DNA of 64,000 nt, taken from assembly GCF_030463535.1 (NCBI RefSeq), contig NC_132899.1, positions 19,739,490-19,803,489 of the forward strand, in the 5' to 3' direction. Below the pieces are notes generated by a model. That model had not been told where the DNA came from, searched no databases, and was given only the letters and a program-made list of their open reading frames with translations. The stretch's first letter is position 1; the number at the start of each line of letters is the position of its first letter. Both the position numbers and the translations under genes were made by a program. Origin of the DNA: Salminus brasiliensis. Lineage: Eukaryota > Chordata > Actinopteri > Characiformes > Bryconidae. This document shows positions 50,901 through 62,451 of the stretch, piece by piece.

Positions 50901-53399
50901 CACATTCCTTTAAATGGGGTAATTCTTAACAAAAACTGCACAAAAAACAACTACAAAAAACTTGTGGGGAAGAAACGCCAAATTCAGATTAAAAATGTGC
51001 CTCAAACGAAACTGCAAATAAATGTTTATATACTGAAGAATTCAAACAGAATTTAGAAACTGGATGTACAGCAGAATGAAGAGCCAGCTAAGAGGACTAG
51101 CATTGGAATTCGATAGCCTAATCTGTTTAAGGGTCATTAAGAATAATGCACCATCCACCATCAAATTAGTTGTCCCACCATACACGTAGAGAAAATTAAA
51201 GTTCATATATTTGCTTTAAACATCCCATTCAAACAAATATTGCATATAGTCGGTCACACAGCGTTAATCATTGATGACAAAAATGACAAAAAATGACCTT
51301 CCACATATCCGATCTGGCTTTTTCACTTTTATTTTGTTATATGAGCTTATTTTTTTCTCACGAGAGGTTAAGTGGGTTATGAATATGGTTTTGAAATTCA
51401 CAGTTTATAGGCCTGTGCTTTTCAAATAATACAAGTCTCCCCACTAAAGTCTTGCCCCCTTCATTACTGTAGCTTTTCATTTTTACAATGTAGACTGTGA
51501 CTAAGACCCCATAAGGGTGTATTTGTTTAACAGACACACAGAGGCTAAGACTAGCCAACGCCAAATCAAACAACACCTTACTGGCGTATTCTCCTGCAGC
51601 CTAAGCAATCAAAGCAAGACAGCCTTGTGCAAGGTCAGCTAACTGGAAACGAAGGAAATTACAGTTGTCCTAACATCCATCTAAATTCCACTACCTACAG
51701 CTGAATGCCACTACATATAGCTGCACATACAGAGGATGTACTTCAGGTCTTTGAAATGATGCCTAAAATCAGACCACAAAAAAACACAGGCCGATAAGAT
51801 TTTATTTGAAAGAAACGTTAGCACAGGCTTCTCTTGGTGTTGTCTGATCTTCAGACCACGGCCACACAAAATACCCTTACAGGGGTACAGAAAATAATGG
51901 GCAATAGACACAAGGATTTTCCTAAAAAACCTTCATATATTCAAAGGCAATGGGCACTATCAGCTTCGTTAAGGGCTTCTTCGTCACTAGATGGCATCCC
52001 AGAGCAAGAAATCAGATACACTGCGCCATTACGACACCGTCTTTTTCTTGTTTGTGTTAACACACATATTAAAGTAATCGAAGCCTAGAAATGTAGATCA
52101 GTTTCAAATGTCAAAATCTAACAACCACTGATCAGTGCTTCAGTTTATAAAATATCCTAAATTGGATAATGAATTAATAGATTATTCAGTGGAGCAAAAA
52201 TAAAAACATTCGAAGCTGTTCCTAATAATAAAACAGGACATCTTTAAAATGCTACCAAAACAGTAAGATGCTTTGATTACTTTCTGAAATACTGTCATTA
52301 TTCCCAGATGCCTGAAGCCACCACTGCGATTGGTTCATGATGAAGGACTGCTAAAAATATGCATTACGAAGCAACACTAATTAATGCATAAAGAGATCAC
52401 AATGACATGCAATTCAACCAAAAATCTTAATAACAAACAATACAAAGTTCAATAGCACCCAGAAAAGACAAATGTCCCTCAAACTAGGGACTGTTCAGCA
52501 TTGTCTCAGTCATTCAGATTATAAATCATCAATGATTTGTTGGAAAACGCCAGTGAATTCAGTGGATTTTTATTTCCAGAAAACAAGTCAGTTGTACAGA
52601 CTACCGATCTGACTCAGCTTTACCTTTACAATATTCTTACTTCTAGAATTGATGTCTAGCCACTTATCACTGCGGTATCCAAACTGTAAGAAGGTCTTTA
52701 TGTGTCTACAATCACAAATGTTCCATTTAGAATGATTATCACTTTACCTTCGTTAGCTTCGTTTCTAACGATTCGTGAGCAATCTCTGAGCAACATCTGA
52801 GCAATACACAGTACACATTACAGCTCGAACATCTAATGATCTGAGAAACACATACTAGCATTCAGCGGGATCCAAAATTGCACTTCGATTCAGCTTTAAA
52901 GAGTAAGATATGTTATTCTCCAATATGACAATGTTTTACACTAAACATGCCTCCCCAAGATAGCAGGCCAATCCTTCTCCTGGGTTACATAAAACACACA
53001 CGCACTGGTTAGCATCACAAGAAACACAGGGGGCCCTACCTTTTTGCGTTCTTCAGCAGTTTGGAGGATTTTCCACATGAATTAGGCGATTTCATCAATT
53101 CTCCGATTCCTGGTGTGTAAACGAATGATCCAGTACGACGAGCAAAGACGGCAAGTAAACGAAACGGAAAAGGAAAGCCCAGAGCCTGTGAGTTTTGACC
53201 CATGTCCTCTTCTCTGAGGGAGAATCCTTACTAGCACTGCGTTGGAGATGGTGTGTCTCCAGCCATCTTTACACACACAACTCGACCAGTTAAAAGTTAA
53301 AAATGTCTGGTGCTCAATGTTAACAACGCAGAGGAAGACAGAGGTGTTACTGACTGCGCCCTGACCAAAAGAATGCTGCATTATAACCACTTGGGAAAT

Positions 53400-53560
53400 C
53401 ATAAAAAGTTCATGTTCACAGGGAGCTGGTCACGTGACCGCGCCCAGCCAATCCCAGGCCGCAGCCACACATAAACTTCTATCACAAAGTTGTAAATTTT
53501 CATAAACAACTGGGAGTTTATTGCTTTTCCCCAGCAGTAGCTTGGTAGCCGCCATCTTTT
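53400..53560 (-). promoter_or_regulatory. Promoter-like block at the expected hoxb7b position
   Basis: On the minus strand, in order, come GTTTATGTGTGGCTG, GGGATTGGCTGGGCG (inverted CCAAT at 53445-53449), the 12-bp E-box palindrome GGTCACGTGACC (53428-53439) and CTTTTTATGATTTCC. The block is GC-rich against an AT-rich background, and the motifs resemble those near the other Hox starts here. No hoxb7b coding exon follows. It may be a remnant promoter or an enhancer shared by hoxb6b and hoxb8b. Confidence 0.4.
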
Positions 53561-55542
53561 TCCGTTAAAATGAAAGGATAAAACGATTCTGGTTAAATCT
53601 GGAAACTGGTTCAACATTTTTTCCCCCCTTTTTAGACAATGTTCATATTCTGTAATGTTTCAGTAAAAGGACTTGGGACATTGGCACCACGCATAAAGTG
53701 TCTCTTAGCTCCTGTTTAGACCTCTTTGACGGGGTGCAAGATTATACCATTAAGACTAAAATTTAGACTAGGCTTAATTTAAGAAGGAAAACGAGCACTG
53801 AATGAAAAAGAAAGGAAGTGCTGGTTTATCCTCTTCATTGTCTTGTTTAGCCGGATGAGCAGACTGGTACACAACAGATACAGACAAACGGACAGTGTAA
53901 AACCTTTTATAGCACTAAACATGCTTGGCGGAAACAATGACTTCCTGTAAGAGTAAACACTTATTTCCGACATTTATTGGGGCAATAAAACCAAATAACC
54001 CAAAAGCGACCCACAGGTTATCACAGAAACTCCCAAAATAAGGCAATCTGCCGGCACAAATGTGCAGGCCAGCGTAAAACTAAGACACGTAGACTGTAAC
54101 CGGCTCATGAAGTGTGTTTTCTAGAGAAATGTTATTCCTAGAGCATAACAATAAAACACAATTTGATCGAAAATCGCAACGTTTGTAATTTATATTTTCG
54201 GATTGCGACCAACAGCTCAATCGGTCCTCTGTTTAAACTGCAGACACTGAAAAGAAATACCCGTCACAATTTATAAAAATTGTGTTTTTCTGTCTTCTTC
54301 ACACATTCTAAAGCGTGTTATGCATGTGTACATTGGCCTTAATTGCAGAATGAAGAAATTGTCAAATGGAAAACTGTGAGAAATTGGTGGGAAATGAAAT
54401 ATATACATTTTAGTATATTTAAATCTGTAAAAAAAAAAATCCTTTCCATAGCTTTATTTCAATTATACAGTATTCGATCACCAAACGAAGCAAAGAGACC
54501 CAGGCACATTAGGTTGAAACTGGATTATTCTTTTTGTTTGCCGGCAAATATTAATCTGAACCTTTGACTTTGTTCCTTTTCTTATATACAAATGTAACCT
54601 TGCTACAGCAGATATATAGATAAAAAATGTTACATGTACAAGACTTTTCAATATAAGTGCCTGTTCATGCCTTTTCAGATTTATGGTAATCACCTTAATG
54701 TACCTTAATTGTTTGCATTTGTTTTAGCATATATGTCACAGAAACATGGAATAAAGCTCTTTCAGTCTAATATTTACACATACATTTTTAAATGCTGTAT
54801 CTTCACGTTGGCACTAAGTTCGTCAAAATAAGTATTTGATTAGTATTTGTATTTAACTATTTTTGTATTGGTAGAGTTCGACAGTTTGGACTTATATTTA
54901 TCGGTACTCTTACCATTATATTATATAATGCTCATGTTAACTTAACATTATATAATTATAAGGTTAACGAAATGCTGCTTATACTTCAATGAAGATCGTA
55001 CAGCAGTAGGTTTCGATTTTACGTATTCACGTAAATAATCAGTATCGATATTATTTGTTTTCGTTTTAGTTTTAGACTTCTATAAACATTATTACTGATA
55101 GAAAAATCCAAAGCCACTTAAAAATACAAACAAATAAAACAAAATCTCGGTCTTGGTAGTGTCATCGTACCGGCTGCGTTTTTAAATCGTAGCTGCTTTA
55201 CGTCTGTGTGAAATATATCTGTTCAAATGAGTTTAAAGTCATGTACAGTTTTGACTAGTGTTTAGACACACCACCTACACAGACATTGTAAAGGACTGAA
55301 GAACATGTGTAATTTAGTTGTAATTGGCAAAATGGCAGCGCAGCTATACTTTGTAACTTCCATCATGATTGATGGAATTATTTTCTGATTTTAACAAATA
55401 TATAGCGAGAGAATGTATCATATACAAAGGTTGCATGTTATATTAATAGATTTTGTTATGATATTTTATAATATGTGAAATTTAGCAATAGATACTGCTC
55501 TCTAAAATGTACATAAGATTTTGTTCACACACTTTTGCATGG

Positions 55543-55619
<77 letters not shown>

Positions 55620-55629
55620 TAGATAGATA
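55543..55629. repeat. Compound (AT)n-(AG)n-(GATA)n microsatellite
   Basis: AT units to about 55569, then about 23 AG units, then a few GATA units. Confidence 0.95.
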
Positions 55630-57362
55630 TGCCTTTTGCTGATATTATCTTGCTTATGATATTATCTACTAATAACCAATTATTACAATTATTTTTTCGC
55701 AAAAACCTTGTCCAACCTTGTCCAAATCTCCAACCTAACAGGAAACTTCTATTAGAAAGTCGATGTAAAAGATTTCATTCAAAGACGTCATTTTGAAGTA
55801 TTTTTATTTGACAAATATAGTTTTAGTATTTGTTATTTAGTATTGTACACACACCTTGCGTTAGTTGCTTATGTAAGACATTTTAACGTTACTAAAACGT
55901 ATGGAAGTTTTATCTTAAGTTTTTTGTAACAGTTTAATAATAACGAGTCGTTTTGTACTCTTACATTTAATTTGCATTCATGATATCGCATAACATTCAT
56001 ATAAATTAGATAAATTAAAGTAAATTAGTTTTTTTTTCTTTGAGTTGTATTTTACGCGTGTAAGCAAAAATTGCTCTTTTTCTGTTTTGAATAAAGACCC
56101 AAGTGGTGTTCCAGCACTTCACACTCAACCTGCAGTGTTAAAATTTGATCATCTCCATGTTCATTTTTCGTATCTGGAGATAAAACGCTGTTATTCGCTT
56201 GTTTAAAAGACATATTACTTTACTGCTACTATACTACTATTATAAATATTTAAATAAACAGCATTTGGGGCTTGGCCTTTCTCTTAAAGCGATTGACATC
56301 TTAACTGTATTTGTAATACAGCACAAGCTTATTACAATTTTAATTACAATCTCATTAAAATCAAACAAGGATTTTGATTAGGAAGACTCCACAATACAAG
56401 CAAGTTCATGAAAATAAAAAAAATGTAAACTCTTCCAACATGCAACACAGGCAACCAGACGTCAGACCACACGTTTGCGCTGTCATTAGTGTCGAGATCA
56501 CCAAAACTCACCGTGCTTCTCTCAGAGGCAGCAAATGCGTTTAAATCCCCAATGATTTCTAAAGGGTAGACCGCGACATATTTACTGGAAGCGTGATCCA
56601 TTGACGATCATCGAAACTAAATAAGACTGTAAGTGAATGAGACTAACTGCTAACTCAACGAGACTGTAGTGGTAAAGTGTGATTCACCAACCGGTGTTTA
56701 CGGATTGTGCCCTTTCCTCTGAGGACAAACCCCCTCATTACAACCGGAAAAGGAGCTGACAGTTGGAAGGAAGAGAGAAAACAAAACAGTCCACACAAAA
56801 GGGATTTTTATTGTACCCTTTTACGTACACCTCTGACTGCAGACAATAAAATGATAATTAAACAACAATCAAGTGCTCCCATATACATCCAGCAGGGTGT
56901 GGACTATTTACAGCAGGGCACACATGGAGTGGAGTTACACATGTGGTAAGTCTGATTAATCATTACTCTCTGAAATTAAGGAATTTGATAGCAGTCCACT
57001 ACCATCCGCCCTGCTTATCTCCGTATTTCCATATGCATAAAAAAATAAACACTTATTTCCACAAATCATAACAACACCTTTTGCACCACACGTCAAAAAT
57101 ATATTCATTAAAGACAGAAGTTTTGATTTTGCTGCAGTTTTTCGAAGTGTATAATACTGTACAGTGAAGAACATGTGTAATTACAGTTTCTCCCATGTTC
57201 TCCCAGATACTGTTCTTATTCTATCTCCTTCTCTTTCTCCCTCTCAGACGCACATACACACAAACCTATTACACACCATGTATTACATGGCATTCCAACC
57301 CTTCAAAATTAGTCTACCTAGCATATATTTAGTTAATATTAATACATACTATTAACCACAAA

Positions 57363-57490
57363 AATAGTAGTAATAATAATAATAATAAGAAGAAGAAGAA
57401 GAAGAAGAAGAAATCTTAGTAAAAGGAGGATTAATTATGCTGTATGAGGTGGCACGAATAGAATAGAAGAATAGAAGAATAGAAGATCCC
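57363..57490. repeat. (AAT)n-(AAG)n and AATAG-type simple repeats
   Basis: AAT units run into about ten AAG units (to about 57412). A second group of GAATAGAA units follows at 57455-57487. Confidence 0.9.
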
Positions 57491-58174
57491 TCGTTATGTG
57501 TGATATATAAACCATGCTGATATCTTTTAAGTTTGCGACAAAGTAAACAGCAGGTCAGAAGAGACGATGTGTTGTGTAATATGCATATATGTAAACATAC
57601 AGTATACAGGTCCTGAATTATCACCCTTGAATCCGTTCTTTCATCAAAATGTACTTTTAGAAATTAAAGAAGTCTCCTTACTGCAAAAGTAATGCATTGC
57701 ATCTACGGTATGACTTAAACTTAGTCACACGTAAATAAATGTAAATACTGTGTTTTAAGAACTGCGTCGGTGTAAACAAAATATGGGTCATGTAAACATC
57801 ATGTTTACATTTGATTAGATTAAATTCGATATATCATTTTCTTCAGTAAAATCAACACATAGTCTGTAAGCCCTGAAGGTACCTTGCACAAATGTAGTGC
57901 ATAAACTGTACTGTTGTTTCTTTTCAGCGGGTCAGAAGGTAGGCAACAGGAGAGGCAGTGTGTTTTAACTGTCCACTGGTACCTAATGAGTAAAGAGACA
58001 CAGATCCACATTTTTAATATCTAATGATTAACCACGTTCCTTTTTAGACAGGGAAACGCGGGAAAATAAATAAATAAATAAAAACTGTGACATTAAAACA
58101 ACTGCTACTTTTTTATTTTAGAAAAAAAGGTATGCTATTTATGGCACATATTTAAACCAAGTCACTTCGATGCA

Positions 58175-60317
58175 CTATTTCTTTACAGTGTCATTTTTCT
58201 GAAAGTGGCATTCCCTCTGGCCAGTTGTGCTTGCTCCTGTGTCCTCGGCGCGCTCGTGCCGCTGTCTCTCGATTTCCTCCTGCTCTTCTCTGCAGCTGGG
58301 GAACTTGTCTCTGTTGTTTTCCTTCTTCCACTTCATCCTCCTGTTCTGAAACCAGATTTTCACCTGCCTCTCTGTCAGCGAAAGCCCGCGCGCCACCTCT
58401 GCGCGTCTTCTGCGGCTCAGGTACGGCCTGTACAGAAACTCCTTCTCCAGCTCCAGCGTCTGGAAGCGGCTGTACGTCTGTCTGCCCCGCCTCCTCCCCC
58501 CACCTGAGGACAGAGACAAGGAATCATGGGTAACTGAATATCAGAGCGTAAGTTTGGTTTGGTGGGAATATCAGAAGTCATGTGACATTGTGGTTGGGTC
58601 TTCAAGCCCCCACCCGGTCATAATAGCTTTAAGTGCAAGTATTAAAATTAAGGCTTTGTATTTGAAAAGGGCTTAATGCATTCTGGGGTAAACAGACTGG
58701 ATTAACTTTAGCCTATTTTTTCAAACGTTACATTTTTCAAATTACAGACTTATTTCACTCTAAGGCTTATCAATCATTTATTAACTCTATGAGAAACTGT
58801 TCAAACTAACTGGAAATAGGTACAGCCCACCGTGATAATGTAGCCTATATTAGCTGACTTATCAATCAGACCATTTTATTATTCTGCTTCTATCATCCAG
58901 AGTATAACATCTAGGAGTATATATCTACTTTATTTAACACCCGCTTCAAACTCTATCCAAAAAGCACGTGTGTGTGTCTGTGTGATGCGTTTAGTATGGG
59001 CCAAAACTGTCATTATAAAATTTGGACGGACCTGCCCCCTCTGCTCCTCGTGAGAACACGGCCTGTAGTGAACTCCTCTGATCAGCACTTGAATAAAAAC
59101 AGTTTTCTTTTATTTCAGTTGCTAATTTCTCCTGGTGTCGCCTTTCTGTCTCCACTATAAACCTACTGTTAGACTCCGAGTACATCAGTTTTCTCTTATT
59201 TAGGGAACCTCTTATAAATAGTTTTGTAAATAGTTTCATAACTTTTAACCGTTCTCAGGGCTATTTGGACCTCTGTTGCATTAGACGGTTTAAAATAACA
59301 TGAAGGTAGGAGTAACAGAAAGTGTTGTATCTGAGAACACAGTCTAAAAATAGATGCAACAAAAGGGTATTTGAACGATGGCACAGAAAAAAATACTTTT
59401 GGCTCCACAAAGAACCATTGTGGAGATGTGTGAGTACATAGAAATTTTAACTGGAAATGTACATTAAGTGAAGGCGATTAAATATTCAAAATGTTCTACA
59501 CACTCACACATCTCCTTCACAAACATCTTCTATGGCATTGTTATAGCACATTTATTTTTAAGAGTGTGGAGTAAAGGAGTGAATACAAGTACGTTATATA
59601 TCCTTCCGGCGTGTCATAAAATGTAATTAGGGTAATTAGGAAGGCGACAGACAAACCCACAGTCTGCTAAGGTTCTCCAGATTTTACTGTTGGGGTTTAT
59701 CCCGTGTGCAGCTGAGATGAAACCTCCAGAAGCACAAACTAAAATAAAATGTGCTTCAGAAGCTGACCGGAACTGAACAAATGGAATTGCTACCAATCTC
59801 TGGCCATAACACCCAATTCACATGTGTCATAAAAGGTAATTGGGGGTAATAAGCGACTATACAGTTTGTCTTGGGTGTCTTTAAAAGAACGGATCTCACC
59901 TTGGGGTCTCATCCAGGGGTATAGCTGGGCTGCACACGCGGCTGCGCTCTCCAGGCCATTGCTTATGCAGCTCTCCTTTGAACCGCAGTCCCCGAACTGT
60001 TGGCTTAAACCCGCGTCCGAAAGGGGGTAAATGTTCTGCGCATGAGATCCGTCCTGCTCCAGTAGGTCTCCGGTGTGCTCTGCGTACGGTCCTGTGCTCT
60101 GGGGGTAAGAGGCATGAGAGTAAGGCGATGCACCGTGGGAGTAAAAGTCCTGAAGCTGCGCTGCGTGATGAGCAGCAGATCCTGCGCTGTGTCCATACAG
60201 TACAGCCGGCCTGCCCCCCACATCCCCCGCGTAGCCGGACACCTCGTAGAAGCTGGGGCAGAGAGAGTCACTTACGTTTAGTTTGCTAAAGATAGAATTG
60301 ACGAAATAGGAGCTCAT
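58175..60317 (-). CDS. hoxb8b: hoxb8b, homeobox protein Hox-B8b (two exons, divergent homeodomain)
   Basis: This is a paralogue group 8 Hox transcription factor for trunk and spinal cord identity. Exon 1 is 60317-59900 (donor GTGAGA) and exon 2 is 58503-58175 (acceptor CTGTCCTCAG), around a 1.4-kb intron, giving 248 residues. The N terminus [20 protein letters not shown] and the hexapeptide LYPWMRPQ (about 132-139) are group-8 features. The homeodomain (about 143-202) keeps [19 protein letters not shown] and the recognition helix [18 protein letters not shown], then NRDKFPS as in Hox8. The middle reads [18 protein letters not shown] where Hox8 normally has FNPYLTRKRRIEVSHALG, an unusual cluster of changes. 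The frame is intact. The intron contains a repeat-like sequence with a 14-bp inverted repeat (59422-59515). Confidence 0.95.
59380..59575. repeat. MITE-like repeat in the hoxb8b intron
   Basis: GGAGATGTGTGAGT (59422-59435) is exactly inverted at 59502-59515. Outside the arms are CAAAGAACCATTG and, opposite, ATGCCATAG-like and TTTTTAAGAGTGTGGAG segments that resemble small fish MITEs. The family was not identified. Confidence 0.45.
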
Positions 60318-60644
60318 GCTTTTAGTTGGTTTGTTTTATTTGACTTTTTCAGAGCTGGCTAAGATTTATAGTAGCCACCTCCACACCCACTCCTTCAGTG
60401 CGCTGTCAGTCATGCGCTCCACACTAGAGTCCACTTTTACCAATTGAATGAGTTCGCCTGTAGTTCGCAACGACGTCCAAAATGTCGTAAATATCCATGT
60501 CAGCTCGCTTCTGAACAGCAGATTCATGGGTTTAGTGAGCGGTGCTCATGAACTGCCCCTCAGCCACCCCCACCCTTTGTCGTATTGCTTCCTCGGTGCG
60601 TGAAGATGCGCTGCTGCTGCTGCATGATCACTGTGTGAACATAC

Positions 60645-60830
60645 ACAGAGAGAGGGGGGGTAAAGAGAGATAAAAAGAGAGAAGGAGAGATAACGAGGGG
60701 AGAGGGAGAGACAGAGAGGGAGGTGGGGAGAAAGAGCGAGAGACGAGAGAGGCAGAATGAGAGATAGAGAGGTCGAGAGACAGAGAGAAAAAGAGGGGAT
60801 ACGGGGGGAGAGAGAGAGAGTCAGGGAGCT
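60645..60830. repeat. Purine-rich (GA)n tract
   Basis: About 185 bases are almost entirely G and A on the plus strand, with GAGA units and a few interruptions. Confidence 0.85.
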
Positions 60831-62410
60831 CTCTGACACCTACATTACATGGACAAACGTATTTGGACACTCGCTCATTCATTGCTTCTTCCGAAATTAA
60901 GAGTAAATAAGCTTTTCTATAATTACCACCCACCTCATCCCCAACCCCCGCAAACATGCGGACAAATAGTGTGTCACAGCTCTACTGGTGGAAATAATCA
61001 GTCTACACTTCTGATTTACAAACCTAATGCTGGTTTGAAGCCTAAACCTGCACATGTTTACAAGTCAGAAAACTGGTTCATAAAGGCATTTTAAAAATAA
61101 CGTAAGCCCCAATTCGTCTCAACATGCTTTAATAATTTTAAGTGATGAAATATATATAGATATTGCTCTAATATGAATTTTCAATACGAACAAATCAATT
61201 ATGTACTTAATAAACGCGCTTGACTTAATTTCATAATGAACGCTTTTGTCTTTTTTATTTGTCTGATATTTTGTATTTGTTTACTTGTAAGTTATTAATT
61301 ATTTAGCTATGATTTTAATTACAACATAACTAAAGTAACACGGTAACTACAAGACTACAGGCTGCAGACTGAATAAGTTGTGGCCCATTGTAGAGCAGCA
61401 CTGCCGCCGTGCGGTAAAAATCTGAATCGCATTCACTGTGACTTTGTGATGATGCTTTCCTGTCAATTGTGCACTAACAAAAATGAAAAAGGCTGCTTTG
61501 TCAGAGAAACAAAAAACAAATATACAAGGCTTCTCAAATCCCCATATAGTAACGCGATAAAGCAACCAGTAGACCAGGACAGGGTTTCCTAAAAGGGTCC
61601 GAACTCAAAGACAAAGTGGTTTGAGGTCGAGCGAGATTCACACTGAGCTCTTCCTCTCTGCCGGTTAAGACTGTCTTAACATTAAGATGCTTTTGAAAAA
61701 ACAGACAAGGAAATAAAATGAAACATCGCCGAGGTCTAATGACAACCTCAAACACTTAATTCTATGATGTCGACCCCCGGTGTCCTTCACTCCAGTGTTT
61801 CAGATCAGCGGTGATTACCAATTGGTTAAACAAATATAAATAAAGCATTTTCAGTGTTACACATTTATTTAATACTGACACTCGAATGGTTTAAAAATTT
61901 CACTTGGAATTACAGTATACTATTATAATAATTAATAATTTCACAAACAATCTAAAACAGCAGCTTAACCGAAGAGGGAAAACATTTCAGTAGAAGTAAA
62001 TGTGAAATATCGTTTTGGGGCACTCATTTTTTCTATTGATTTAATTTTGTGCTGTATCGATATATTTGTTATTCAAACCTTTATTGATAAACATTATACT
62101 TTCATTCTTTATAAGTTCATTACATGTTCACTTTTTTTGATGCATGTTCTTCATATAGGTGCACAGTTATGAAACTTTTCAATAAAACGATTCTGGGAAC
62201 ATTGATGCTTCGTACTTTCTTCTTTTCATTAATGTAAAACATACAATATGATACTGTGTCACGTTTATATTTGTTATAAGGCTATCATCACGAGCAATAC
62301 CACATCTGAAATCTGTACATATTTTAAAGCTAGTTTATCTTTAGTTTAAGTACAAAATTATGATTAGCAAGCACTGTCTTGCACAATTTGTGTTTTTATC
62401 ACGTTCGCTG

Positions 62411-62415
62411 CGCGC

Positions 62416-62450
<35 letters not shown>
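62411..62450. repeat. (CG)n-(GT)n microsatellite
   Basis: A short CG run (62411-62418) continues into about 16 GT units. Confidence 0.95.

Positions 62451-62451
<1 letters not shown>

Larger units (their letters stand above)
50237..58174. other. hoxb8b-hoxb6b intergenic region (hoxb7b absent)
   Basis: The interval is 7.9 kb with no group-7 homeobox or hexapeptide on either strand. It contains (AT)n at 50847-50897, an (AT)n-(AG)n-(GATA)n compound at 55543-55629 and an (AAG)n tract at about 57378-57415. The promoter-like block at 53400-53560 has no gene attached. The hoxb8b 3' UTR lies at the right end, with a possible minus-strand AATAAA at 58112-58117. Confidence 0.6.

Noticed and set aside
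53082-53617. Minus-strand frames near the hoxb7b position
   Set aside because: Neither contains a YPWM motif or homeodomain, so they are not hoxb7b exons.
59288-59305. Possible mir-196-like sequence (AACATGAAGGTAGG)
   Set aside because: The match to the reverse complement of miR-196 is too poor and there is no hairpin partner. mir-196 also belongs between groups 9 and 10.
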